NCBI GenBank assembly: GCA_045130475.1
Contig: JBGUPU010000012.1
Location: forward strand, 25,667-89,666
Source of the DNA: CAG-791 sp045130475
Lineage (GTDB): Bacteria > Bacillota > Clostridia > Lachnospirales > Lachnospiraceae
DNA length: 64,000 bases
Reading direction: 5' to 3'
Part shown: piece after piece, positions 16,088-23,555 of the stretch
Position numbering within the stretch: position 1 is the first letter of the stretch
Layout: each line of letters opens with the position of its first letter
Notes under the pieces: generated by a model
Seen by the model: only the letters and a program-made list of their open reading frames with translations
Told to the model about the DNA's origin: nothing
Databases searched by the model: none
Program-made: the position numbers and the translations under genes

Positions 16088-16173
16088 CTCTGTCCTTTGA
16101 CCTGAGAGTTTCGGCGGCGTATAGTCCGCCTTGCACCTTCGGTACTCAAACAAAAAAATGAGATTCTCCAGAG
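16088..16173 (-). promoter_or_regulatory. Glycine riboswitch aptamer
   Basis: Read on the minus strand it begins CTCTGGAGAATCTCA, contains CCGAAGGTGCAAGGCGG and ends in ACTCTCAGGTCAAAGGACAGAG-type sequence (positions 16088-16109), the diagnostic conserved segments of a glycine aptamer. Only one clear aptamer is seen; the 30-40 bases on its 5' side do not show a second full copy. It controls the AGCS symporter, presumably by altering the terminator at 16021-16054. Confidence 0.88.
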
Positions 16174-16295
16174 TAACATCCGCAACCGGTCTGCGCTTGA
16201 GCATTCCGGGTGTTTCGACTGTACTGTATTACAAAATTTAACAAAAAGAACCCTAACATGAATTGAACTTTTCGTCAAGCAGCGGGTGCATCCAA

Positions 16296-16343
16296 CACAC
16301 CTTTGGTGTGCCGGAGCACTTATTCTTCATCGCGGAAGAATAA
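16296..16343. repeat. Two adjacent small hairpins with CTTCATCGCG motif
   Basis: CACACC-TTT-GGTGTG (16296-16310) and TTATTCTTC-ATCGCG-GAAGAATAA (16320-16343). The CTTCATCGCG loop region matches the repeat at 5925-5995 and 30693-30704. Neither has a T-run. Confidence 0.5.
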
Positions 16344-16352
16344 ACAGGGCAG

Positions 16353-16381
16353 TTGACCTTACTTAAGAGATTGTTTATGAT
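16353..16381 (+). promoter_or_regulatory. Promoter of the FAH-family gene
   Basis: TTGACC at 16353-16358, a 17-base spacer and TATGAT at 16376-16381. The start codon lies about 75 nt beyond. Confidence 0.7.
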
Positions 16382-16463
16382 AATTAAATGTGCTCTTCAA
16401 ACAAATGACTGCAGTGTAAGGCATAAGGGAAGCGTCAAGGCGGCACAGCAGGAGGTAGGAATC

Positions 16464-17516
16464 ATGAAACTAGTGACATTTCAGCGATTGAATAACAACG
16501 GTGCATTCGATGGATCGGCACCTGTCATGCCCCTTTTCGGAATCGGCGCCCCTATGCGGGACCAGGAGTCGCCGGGCGGCCTGTTCAGCTTTTTCGGGGA
16601 AGAAGTCGGAATTCTTTCAAAGGATGGGACGAGGGTGCTGCCTGTTGCAGAGACCGGTATTTCCTATCCGGACATGAACGCTCTGATCGCAGGACTTCTT
16701 CCGGAGGAGATGGAAGCGCTCCGTGCTGCGGCGGAAGCATTTGAGATGACTGCTGCCGGTGCAGAGGCCGGTGAGTTTATGGATACTGAGACAGGCAGTG
16801 AAGAGAACAGAGGCCTTTTTGTCGGGACGGATGTGAAGATCCTGTCTCCGATCCCCGTCCCTCTTCAGGACATCATCTGCCTGGGACTGAACTACACCGA
16901 ACACGCAGAGGAAGCCGCAGCGTACGCAAAGGAAGCCTTCACTTCCAAAGACCGCTATCCGGTCTACTTTGCCAAGCGTGTGAACCACTCGCCTGCGGAC
17001 GGAGATCCTGTTCCGGCCTATGCGGACCTGGTGGATTCCCTGGATTACGAAGCGGAACTCGCAGTGATCATCGGAAAGGATGTAAAGGGAATTACACCGG
17101 AGGAAGTGCCCGGATGCATTTTCGGCTACACAATCCTCAATGATTTTTCCGCGCGCAATCTTCAGACCCGTCACACCCAGTGGTATCTCGGCAAGAGCCT
17201 GGACGGCTATACCCCGATGGGCCCCTGCATTGTCACGGCTGACGAGTTTTCCTTCCCGCCGCGCCTTCGGATCAGCAGCAGGGTCAACGGAGAACTGCGC
17301 CAGGACAGCACAACAGACATGCTGATTTTCGGCATCGATTATATTATCTCCGACCTCTCCAGGGCTATGACCCTGCGGGCAGGAACAATCATTTCCACCG
17401 GTACGCCCAGGGGTGTGGGCATGGGCTTTGACCCTCCGAAGTTTTTGCATGCCGGGGACACAGTCACCTGTGAAATTGAGGGCATCGGGACACTGACCAA
17501 TCCGATCTGTGACTGA
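16464..17516 (+). CDS. Fumarylacetoacetate hydrolase family protein
   Basis: Predicted metal-dependent hydrolase, decarboxylase or isomerase of the FAH superfamily; the substrate is unknown. The ATG at 16464 follows CAGGAGGTAGG; an upstream in-frame opening overlaps the promoter. In the 350-residue protein, residues 1-120 form an N-terminal region specific to some members, and the FAH catalytic domain runs from about 125 to the end. It shows GLNYTEHAEE, SLDYEAELAVIIGKD with the metal-binding Glu residues, the conserved FGYTILNDFSARNLQ and the GTIISTGTPRGVG loop. It is probably expressed alone or with the next gene 64 bases on. Aromatic-compound or sugar-acid degradation are typical roles, but no pathway partner is near. 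Confidence 0.9.
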   Translation: MKLVTFQRLNNNGAFDGSAPVMPLFGIGAPMRDQESPGGLFSFFGEEVGILSKDGTRVLPVAETGISYPDMNALIAGLLPEEMEALRAAAEAFEMTAAGAEAGEFMDTETGSEENRGLFVGTDVKILSPIPVPLQDIICLGLNYTEHAEEAAAYAKEAFTSKDRYPVYFAKRVNHSPADGDPVPAYADLVDSLDYEAELAVIIGKDVKGITPEEVPGCIFGYTILNDFSARNLQTRHTQWYLGKSLDGYTPMGPCIVTADEFSFPPRLRISSRVNGELRQDSTTDMLIFGIDYIISDLSRAMTLRAGTIISTGTPRGVGMGFDPPKFLHAGDTVTCEIEGIGTLTNPICD

Positions 17517-17580
17517 TCCGGTAGTTTTGGAAAAGACGGCGGGGCTCTTTTAAGCCGAAGCCGGAAGAGGAACGGAAGAT

Positions 17581-17958
17581 ATGTTTTTGATGATCGGCCT
17601 TACACAGGGGAGAAAAGACCTCTCCGGCGATCAGCTGGTGATCTGCACACAGTGCGGAAAATACGGCAGATACCAGGTTTTTATGACTTTCACCCAGCTT
17701 CTGCTCTTCTTTATTCCCTGTTTCCGGTGGGGAAAGAAGTACTACGTGCAGATGTCCTGCTGCGGGACAGTCTATGAGCTGAACCCGGAGATTGGCGCCC
17801 GTATTGCCCGGGGAGAGAAAGTCGAGATCGGACCCGCGGACCTGCAGATCGTCAGCAGCGGCAGGAGAGCCCGCATGGTCAGGCGCTGTCCGGCCTGCGG
17901 ATATCAGACGGAAGAGGATTTTGATTTCTGCCCCAAGTGCGGAGGTCCTCTTTCCTGA
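17581..17958 (+). CDS. Zinc-ribbon protein
   Basis: A 125-residue protein with two zinc-ribbon-like parts. The N-terminal part has CTQCGKYG (about 22-29) and a later CC pair (about 59-60). The C-terminal part has CPACGY and CPKCGGPLS, a complete four-cysteine ribbon of the kind in zinc_ribbon_2 proteins. Between them is a hydrophobic stretch (FMTFTQLLLFFIPCFRWGKKYY), which suggests contact with the membrane or the conserved FFIPIF.. segment of zinc-ribbon proteins seen in clostridia. No enzymatic motif was found. The start codon lacks a strong RBS (GAACGGAAGAT). Confidence 0.8.
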   Translation: MFLMIGLTQGRKDLSGDQLVICTQCGKYGRYQVFMTFTQLLLFFIPCFRWGKKYYVQMSCCGTVYELNPEIGARIARGEKVEIGPADLQIVSSGRRARMVRRCPACGYQTEEDFDFCPKCGGPLS

Positions 17959-18062
17959 GTGCACAGCCTGGACGTAAGCTGTTTTACGTCTGTTTTTACA
18001 GAAATATATAAAAAATCAGTCATTTTGAAGCTACAGACATTTAGAAAGGAATATTTTTTCAC

Positions 18063-18971
18063 ATGAGAATTGCAGTAACCTATGAGAATGGTCACATTTT
18101 CCAGCACTTCGGCAGGACCGAACAGTTCAAGGTATATGATGTGCAGGAAGGCAGAATTATCGCAAGCGAGATCGTCGGCTCCAACGGGATCGGCCACGGA
18201 GCTCTGGCAGGGCTCCTCGCGGACAAGGCCATAGAAGTCCTGATCTGCGGCGGCCTAGGCGGAGGTGCCCTGAATGCGCTGACGAATGCCGGGATCACTG
18301 TTGTGGCGGGCGCGGAAGGTGACGCTGATAAGGCGGTCGAGTCCTATCTTCAGGGAGAACTGGTCTCTTCAGGCGCAAACTGTGATCATCACGGCGAAGG
18401 CCATGAGTGCGGCCACCACGACGAAGGCGGCTGCGGAGAAGAAGGCTGCGGTGAAGGGTGCTGCGATGGAGGCCAGGAAGGCGGCTGTGAGAGCGGCGGC
18501 TGCGGCGGATGCTGCGGCGGCGGTGCGCCCATGATCATTCTGGAAGGCAAAAATGCCGGCAAAAACGTCAAAGTCCATTACAGGGGCACATTCAATGACG
18601 GCACACAGTTCGATTCCTCCTATGACAGGGGCGAACCCCTGGAATTCATCTGCGGCGCGGGTATGATGATCACAGGTTTTGACCAGGCTGTCGCGGATAT
18701 GGAAGTCGGTCAGGCCGTGGATATCCACCTCATGCCGGAGGAAGCCTACGGCATGCCCGATCCCGAGCGGATCATCACCATCGAGATCGCCCAGCTTCCC
18801 GGCTCTGAGAACCTCAATGTCGGAGAGCGTGTCTATCTGCGCAACATGATGGGACAGCCCTTCCCGGTCACTGTTACCGCCAAGGACGATGTCAACATCA
18901 CCCTGGATGCAAACCATGAGATGGCCGGAAAGGAACTGAATTTCCGCATTGAACTTGTTGAGGTACAATAA
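18063..18971 (+). CDS. NifX/NifB-like domain fused through a Cys/His-rich linker to a SlyD-type peptidyl-prolyl isomerase
   Basis: A 302-residue composite. Residues 1-105 match the dinitrogenase iron-molybdenum cofactor-binding fold (MRIAVTYENGHIFQHFGRTE and ICGGLGGGALNAL), which in other proteins binds Fe-S or FeMo-co precursors. Residues 107-151 hold 10 Cys and 5 His, mostly with Gly (CDHHGEGHECGHHD then CxxxxC and CC pairs), clearly metal-binding in character. Residues 158-302 are an FKBP/SlyD isomerase: VKVHYRGTFNDGTQFDSSYDRG, the GMMITGFDQAVADMEVG core and an IF-like insert (DPERIITIEIAQLP). SlyD proteins carry their metal-binding tail at the C-terminus; here a similar region links the two domains. 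A nickel/iron metallochaperone is inferred. No nif genes or hydrogenases are near. The RBS AGAAAGGA is upstream. Confidence 0.85.
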   Translation: MRIAVTYENGHIFQHFGRTEQFKVYDVQEGRIIASEIVGSNGIGHGALAGLLADKAIEVLICGGLGGGALNALTNAGITVVAGAEGDADKAVESYLQGELVSSGANCDHHGEGHECGHHDEGGCGEEGCGEGCCDGGQEGGCESGGCGGCCGGGAPMIILEGKNAGKNVKVHYRGTFNDGTQFDSSYDRGEPLEFICGAGMMITGFDQAVADMEVGQAVDIHLMPEEAYGMPDPERIITIEIAQLPGSENLNVGERVYLRNMMGQPFPVTVTAKDDVNITLDANHEMAGKELNFRIELVEVQ

Positions 18972-18992
18972 AGGTATTTTGTACACTTACAC

Positions 18993-19021
18993 TTGACAGT
19001 GTTAAAGTATAGACGTATGAT
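18993..19021 (+). promoter_or_regulatory. Promoter of the rib operon
   Basis: TTGACA at 18993-18998, a 17-base spacer and TATGAT at 19016-19021. Transcription would begin just before the FMN riboswitch. Confidence 0.85.
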
Positions 19022-19045
19022 ATTTGCTGTAAATTGAATAAGAAA

Positions 19046-19151
19046 ATCTTCAGGGCAGGGTGCAAGTCCCTACCGGTGGTACAGCCCACGAGCCGCAAGG
19101 CATGATTCGGTGAAACTCCGAAGCCGACAGTATAGTCTGGATGGAAGAAGG
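19046..19151 (+). promoter_or_regulatory. FMN riboswitch (RFN element)
   Basis: The conserved RFN segments are all present in order: CTTCAGGGCAGGGTGCAAGT, CCCTACCGGTGGTA, AGCCCACGAGCC, GATTCGGTGAAACTCCGAAG, CCGACAGTATAGTCTGGATG and a closing GAAG. It precedes ribD and a terminator, so FMN binding should cause early termination of the riboflavin operon. Confidence 0.97.
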
Positions 19152-19258
19152 TTTGAAGCGGAATGGAAGATGTCGATGGATCTTGAAAAGATGCATACGG
19201 CAGGATGGCTGCTGTGTTTGGCATGGCCGTCTTTCTTTCCCTTTTACATCGCACAAAG

Positions 19259-19302
19259 AGCTCTGGAACAGATGATTTGTTCCAGAGCTTTCTTGCTTTT
19301 TT
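19259..19302 (+). terminator. Expression-platform terminator of the FMN riboswitch
   Basis: AGCTCTGGAACA and TGTTCCAGAGCT form a 12-bp stem followed by TTCTTGCTTTTTT. A second GC-rich hairpin (AAAGAGCTGCCC with GGGCGGCTCTTT, 19322-19368) follows before ribD and may add a further stop. Confidence 0.85.
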
Positions 19303-19419
19303 GAATGTCTTTTTGATGTGTAAAGAGCTGCCCTGAGCTGTAGATCAACAGACCGGGGCGGCTCTTTTGCTTTGGTGGGCAGAGGTACTTGGGGCACTCC
19401 GGTATGTGAGGTGAAAATA

Positions 19420-20553
19420 GTGGAAACAGGAAGAGAAAAGGATCGTCTGGCCGACGAACAATATATGCGAATGGCGCTGCAGCTGGCCTTGAAGGGGCGC
19501 GGATGGGTGTCTCCCAATCCGGTTGTCGGCGCGGTGATCGTCAGGGACGACGGCACAGTCATTGCAGAGGGCTGGCATGAGCGGTACGGTGAGCTGCACG
19601 CAGAGCGCAATGCACTCAAAAACTGTATGGAGCCCCCGACAGGCGCGACCATGTACGTCACACTGGAGCCCTGCTGCCATCACGGCCGTCAGCCTCCCTG
19701 TACGGATGCGATTCTGGAGGCCGGCATCCGACGCGTAGTCGTGGGCAGCGGCGATCCCAATCCTCTGGTAGCAGGAAAAGGAATCCGGATCCTCAGGGAG
19801 CACGGTGTGGAAGTGACAGAGGGCGTCCTCAAGGATGAATGCGATGCCGTCAACGAGATCTTTTTCCACTATATTCAGACAGGAACCCCTTATGTCGTGA
19901 TGAAATATGCGATGACCCTGGATGGGAAGATCGCAGCCTACACCGGAAAATCCCAGTGGATCACCGGAGAGGAGGCAAGAGCCCATGTCCATGCAATGAG
20001 GGGAAATCTCTTCGGGATCATGGCGGGCGTCGGCACCGTACTGGCGGATGATCCCCTGCTGACCTGCCGCCTGCCCGGGGCAAGAAACCCGGTGCGGATC
20101 ATCTGTGATACAAACCTGCGCACACCGATGACTTCGAAGATCGTCGCCACGGCGGCGCAAGTCCCCACCATCATCGCGACTGCGTCAGAAGATCAGGAAG
20201 CCATCCGGGGATATGAGGAGAAAGGCTGCCGGATCCTGCAGATTGCAAAGGCGGAATCGGGCAGTATCGACCTGAAGGAACTGATGAAAAAGCTGGGCAG
20301 TGAGAAGATCGACAGTATCCTGCTCGAAGGAGGAGGAACACTCAACTGGTCGGCTCTTGAGAGCGGGATCGTCAACCGCGTCATGGCCTATGTTTCGCCC
20401 AAACTGTTCGGCGGCAGCAGCGCAAAGACCCCTGTCGAGGGACAGGGCGTGACGGCTCCTTCATCCGCCTTCCTCCTGGAAAATACCACTGTCACCAGAC
20501 TGGGTGAGGACTTTCTCATAGAGGGGACACTGAAAAAACGAAACAGACAATAA
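19420..20553 (+). CDS. ribD: Bifunctional riboflavin deaminase/reductase
   Basis: Carries out the deamination and reduction that convert the first GTP-cyclohydrolase II product into 5-amino-6-(ribitylamino)uracil phosphate. I chose the GTG at 19420, 6 bases after TGAGGTG; a TTG at 19372 would lie in the leader hairpin. In the 377-residue protein the deaminase domain (about 12-150) has Zn ligands His60 (HAERNAL), Cys85 (PCCHHG) and Cys94 (PPC), and the reductase domain (about 160-377) has VMKYAMTLDGKIA and LLEGGGTLNWSAL. It is the first gene of the FMN-controlled operon. Confidence 0.95.
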   Translation: METGREKDRLADEQYMRMALQLALKGRGWVSPNPVVGAVIVRDDGTVIAEGWHERYGELHAERNALKNCMEPPTGATMYVTLEPCCHHGRQPPCTDAILEAGIRRVVVGSGDPNPLVAGKGIRILREHGVEVTEGVLKDECDAVNEIFFHYIQTGTPYVVMKYAMTLDGKIAAYTGKSQWITGEEARAHVHAMRGNLFGIMAGVGTVLADDPLLTCRLPGARNPVRIICDTNLRTPMTSKIVATAAQVPTIIATASEDQEAIRGYEEKGCRILQIAKAESGSIDLKELMKKLGSEKIDSILLEGGGTLNWSALESGIVNRVMAYVSPKLFGGSSAKTPVEGQGVTAPSSAFLLENTTVTRLGEDFLIEGTLKKRNRQ

Positions 20554-20588
20554 AAGTCCTTGAGGCTTCTCATTGAAGGATAAAATCT

Positions 20589-21284
20589 ATGTTTACAGGA
20601 ATTGTGGAAGAGATGGGGACCATCCGCCAGATCAAAAAGGGACGCGCCTCCGCAGTGCTGACCATAGCGGCCCGTAAAGTACTGGAGGATGCGCATATCG
20701 GCGACAGTATTGCCGTCAACGGAATCTGCCTGACGGTCACCTCTCTTGGAAGCGGCACATTTACGGCAGATGTCATGCACGAGACCCTGCGGCGGACGGC
20801 TTTTTCCCGCCTGGCTCCGGGCGTCAGGGTCAATCTGGAGCGCGCCATGGCGGCGGACGGCCGGTTCGGTGGCCATATTGTCGCGGGCCATGTGGACGGA
20901 GTCGGAACTATCACGGATCTGCGCCGGGATGACAACGCCATCTGGTACACCTTCCGGGCGGAACCGCAGGTTCTGCGCTATATCGTCGAGAAGGGCTCCA
21001 TCACAGTGGACGGGATCAGCCTGACAGTTGCAGATGTGGGTGCGTCGACCTTTTCCATCTCGGCGATCCCTCATACCGTCGCACAGACGGTGCTGCAGGA
21101 CCGCAAAAAGGGCGACCCCGTCAACCTCGAGACAGATATCATCGGAAAATACGTGGAGAAGCTCCTCTATGCCGGAGCGCCTCTGCCGGGAAATACTTCG
21201 GCAGACAGAGGGGGCGCAGAAGCCCCCGCAAAGAAAACTTCCGGAGGGATCACCCGGGATTTTCTGATGAAGAACGGCTTCTGA
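20589..21284 (+). CDS. ribE: Riboflavin synthase alpha chain
   Basis: Dismutates two 6,7-dimethyl-8-ribityllumazine molecules to riboflavin. The 231-residue protein begins with the invariant MFTGIVEEMG and contains two lumazine-binding barrels (about 1-95 and 96-195), each with an SLTV-like strand (GICLTVT and GISLTVA) and the internal repeat HVDG. The C-terminal tail beyond residue 200 (PLPGNTSADRGG onward) is longer than needed and low in complexity. It starts 36 bases after ribD within the rib operon. Confidence 0.95.
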   Translation: MFTGIVEEMGTIRQIKKGRASAVLTIAARKVLEDAHIGDSIAVNGICLTVTSLGSGTFTADVMHETLRRTAFSRLAPGVRVNLERAMAADGRFGGHIVAGHVDGVGTITDLRRDDNAIWYTFRAEPQVLRYIVEKGSITVDGISLTVADVGASTFSISAIPHTVAQTVLQDRKKGDPVNLETDIIGKYVEKLLYAGAPLPGNTSADRGGAEAPAKKTSGGITRDFLMKNGF

Positions 21285-21401
21285 ACACCGTGTGATCACC
21301 GGTTTCAGGAGATTCATACGGTAAAAAATAAATCCTCATTACTTTGTAATGCGAATCATAAAGCTCTGTAATGCGAATCATATAGAAAGAAGGAAAACAA
21401 T

Positions 21402-22601
21402 ATGGATCAGTTTCAAGCTGTAAAACAGGCACTGCAGGATCTTCGGGACGGCAAGATCATCCTCGTCGTGGATGATCCCGACCGCGAAAACGAGGGAGAT
21501 TTTATCTGTGCCGCAGAGTTTGCGACAACCGAGAATATCAATTTCATGGCGACTCACGGCAAGGGCCTGATCTGCATGCCCATGTCCGAGGAATATGTCA
21601 GGCGCCTGCAGATTCCTCAGATGGTCCGCACCAACACAGACAACCACGAGACAGCGTTTACGATCTCGATCGACCATGTCTCTACGACCACCGGAATCTC
21701 CGCAAAAGAGCGCTCCATGACAGCCATGGCTGTCGTGGAGGAAGGCGCAAAGCCGGAGGACTTCCGCAGACCCGGCCACATGTTCCCGCTTCTGGCAAAG
21801 CCCAACGGTGTTCTGGAGAGAGACGGGCACACCGAGGCGACCGTGGATCTGTGCCGTCTGGCAGGACTTCATGCCTGCGGTCTGTGCTGTGAGATCATGC
21901 GCGAGGACGGAACCATGATGCGCACCACGGAGCTCAAACAGCTGGCACAGAAATGGGGCATCACCTTCATGAGCATCAAGGAGCTCCAGAACTACCGCAA
22001 GTGCCACGACCACCTCGTGGACAAGATGGCGGAAGTCAATCTTCCCACCAAATACGGCGATTTCCGGGCCTACGGCTTTGTCAACCGCTTGAACGGCGAG
22101 CACCACATCGCCCTGGTCAAAGGAGAGATCGGTGACGGAAAGGACATCCTCTGCCGTGTCCACTCCGAGTGCCTGACCGGTGATACCTTCGGGTCCCTGC
22201 GCTGCGACTGCGGACAGCAGCTGGCCTCCGCCATGACCCGGATCGAAAAAGAGGGCCGCGGCATCGTCCTCTATATGCGCCAGGAAGGCAGGGGGATCGG
22301 CCTGATCAATAAGCTCCGCGCCTATGAACTGCAGGAGCAGGGCATGGATACCCTCGAGGCAAATCTTGCCCTGGGATTTGCGGGCGATGAGCGCGAGTAT
22401 TTCATCGGCGCCCAGATTCTGCGCGAGCTCGGAGTTAAGACCATGCGGATCCTGACCAATAACCCGGACAAGGTCTATCAGCTCGAGGAATTCGGACTTG
22501 AGATTAACGAGCGTGTGCCCATCCAGATCGAGGCCAATCCCTATGATGCCTTTTATCTGAAGACAAAACAGACCAAAATGGGACATATGCTGAAATACTG
22601 A
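21402..22601 (+). CDS. ribBA: Bifunctional 3,4-dihydroxy-2-butanone-4-phosphate synthase / GTP cyclohydrolase II
   Basis: Makes the four-carbon unit from ribulose 5-phosphate (N-terminal RibB domain) and opens GTP (C-terminal RibA domain), the two entry points to riboflavin. The 399-residue protein has DPDRENEGDF at 26-35 and THGKGLICMPM for RibB. For RibA it has the zinc-site cysteines in SECLTGDTFGSLRCDCGQQL and RQEGRGIGLINK, with NNPDKVYQLE near the end. The RBS AGAAAGAAGGAAAA precedes the ATG. It is third in the rib operon; ribH follows after a 369-bp structured gap. Confidence 0.96.
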   Translation: MDQFQAVKQALQDLRDGKIILVVDDPDRENEGDFICAAEFATTENINFMATHGKGLICMPMSEEYVRRLQIPQMVRTNTDNHETAFTISIDHVSTTTGISAKERSMTAMAVVEEGAKPEDFRRPGHMFPLLAKPNGVLERDGHTEATVDLCRLAGLHACGLCCEIMREDGTMMRTTELKQLAQKWGITFMSIKELQNYRKCHDHLVDKMAEVNLPTKYGDFRAYGFVNRLNGEHHIALVKGEIGDGKDILCRVHSECLTGDTFGSLRCDCGQQLASAMTRIEKEGRGIVLYMRQEGRGIGLINKLRAYELQEQGMDTLEANLALGFAGDEREYFIGAQILRELGVKTMRILTNNPDKVYQLEEFGLEINERVPIQIEANPYDAFYLKTKQTKMGHMLKY

Positions 22602-22970
22602 AAAAAGACGGATTGAGAAAGTACGAGCCTTGCCGGCATATATCTTTATTTCGAGTGCAGGGACAAAAAGACCGGTCGCTGAGGATATGAATCCCTCCCT
22701 GTATCTTTCGTCGTTTCATCAAATATTCTAAATGCTCATCCCAACTTTCTTCCCCGGGGATGTATGCTGTGCAGGCTCTGGAATACGCACTCGCAAACCG
22801 AAGGTTTGCAGGATGCAGCGCGGATGCGGTTCGGACAAAGCTGATGCCGCAGCGTCTTTGCAGTGCAGGGACGCTGCGGCCCGCATCCGGGGGGCAGGAC
22901 CCCCGGAAGGGTCCTGGAAGACAATACGGATTTTGTTTCAACACATTATGATGATAAGGAGAACTGTCTA
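22602..22970. other. Structured non-coding gap inside the rib operon
   Basis: No credible gene was found; short frames on both strands have no family features. The region 22783-22915 is GC-rich and folds into nested hairpins. It separates ribBA from ribH, which normally lie close together, and may be an inserted repeat element or a processing/regulatory site. Confidence 0.55.
22821..22914. repeat. Nested hairpins upstream of ribH
   Basis: The outer pair GGATGCGG (22821-22828) / CCGCATCC (22880-22887) encloses a perfect 11-bp pair GCCGCAGCGTC (22845-22855) / GACGCTGCGGC (22869-22879). Two overlapping alternatives follow: CCGGGGGG/CCCCCGG around 22886-22905 and AGGACCC/GGGTCCT at 22895-22914. 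The competing stems at the 3' side are typical of either a mobile palindromic repeat or a switching leader. Confidence 0.6.
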
Positions 22971-23438
22971 ATGAGAACTTTGGAAGGAAAAGTAGTTGCA
23001 GAGGGAATTCGGATCGGAATCGTGGTGGCACGTTTTAATGAGTTTATCACCTCCAAGCTCCTGGGCGGCGCCATGGATGGCCTGGTGCGTCACGGGATGA
23101 ATGAAGAGGATGTCGATGTGGCATGGGTTCCCGGGGCCTTTGAGATCCCGCTGATCGCGAAGAAGATGGCAAAGAGCGGCAAGTATGATGCCGTCATCGC
23201 TCTGGGCGCCGTGATCCGCGGATCGACCAGCCATTATGATTATGTATGCAACGAAGTTTCCAAGGGTGTCGCAGCAGCCTCCATGGAAAGCGGTGTGCCG
23301 GTCATGTTCGGCGTCGTCACGACCGAGAACATCGAGCAGGCCATCGAGCGTGCCGGCACGAAGGCAGGCAATAAGGGATATGACTGCGCGCTGGGCGCCA
23401 TCGAGATGGTCAACCTGATCCGCACGATGGATATCTGA
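22971..23438 (+). CDS. ribH: 6,7-dimethyl-8-ribityllumazine synthase
   Basis: Condenses the RibD product with the four-carbon RibB product to give lumazine, the riboflavin synthase substrate. The ATG at 22971 follows GATAAGGAGAA; a longer opening reads through the hairpin region and is rejected. The 155-residue protein has IVVARFNEFIT, the VDVAWVPGAFEIP segment and LGAVIRGSTSHYDYVCNE with the catalytic His region, then FGVVTTENIEQA. The length is normal for an icosahedral or pentameric lumazine synthase. It is last in the rib cluster. Confidence 0.95.
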   Translation: MRTLEGKVVAEGIRIGIVVARFNEFITSKLLGGAMDGLVRHGMNEEDVDVAWVPGAFEIPLIAKKMAKSGKYDAVIALGAVIRGSTSHYDYVCNEVSKGVAAASMESGVPVMFGVVTTENIEQAIERAGTKAGNKGYDCALGAIEMVNLIRTMDI

Positions 23439-23445
23439 TAATCAT

Positions 23446-23474
23446 TTGATAACAGCATTGCAGTATGGTATACT
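23446..23474 (+). promoter_or_regulatory. Promoter of the CorC/CNNM gene pair
   Basis: TTGATA at 23446-23451, a 17-base spacer and TATACT at 23469-23474, just after the ribH stop codon. Confidence 0.65.
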
Positions 23475-23555
23475 TTCGAAATCATAGATAATTTTTCTGC
23501 GGCTTTTTTACAGGCCGGAGTACTATGTTTTGAAGAAAGTGAGTGATTCGATTTT

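Noticed and set aside
16174..16300. Second glycine aptamer upstream of the first
   Set aside because: Conserved CTCAGG and GGACAGAG-type segments are not repeated there.
22732..22971. Small open frames on both strands upstream of ribH
   Set aside because: They are formed by the hairpin sequence itself and have no RBS or family match.
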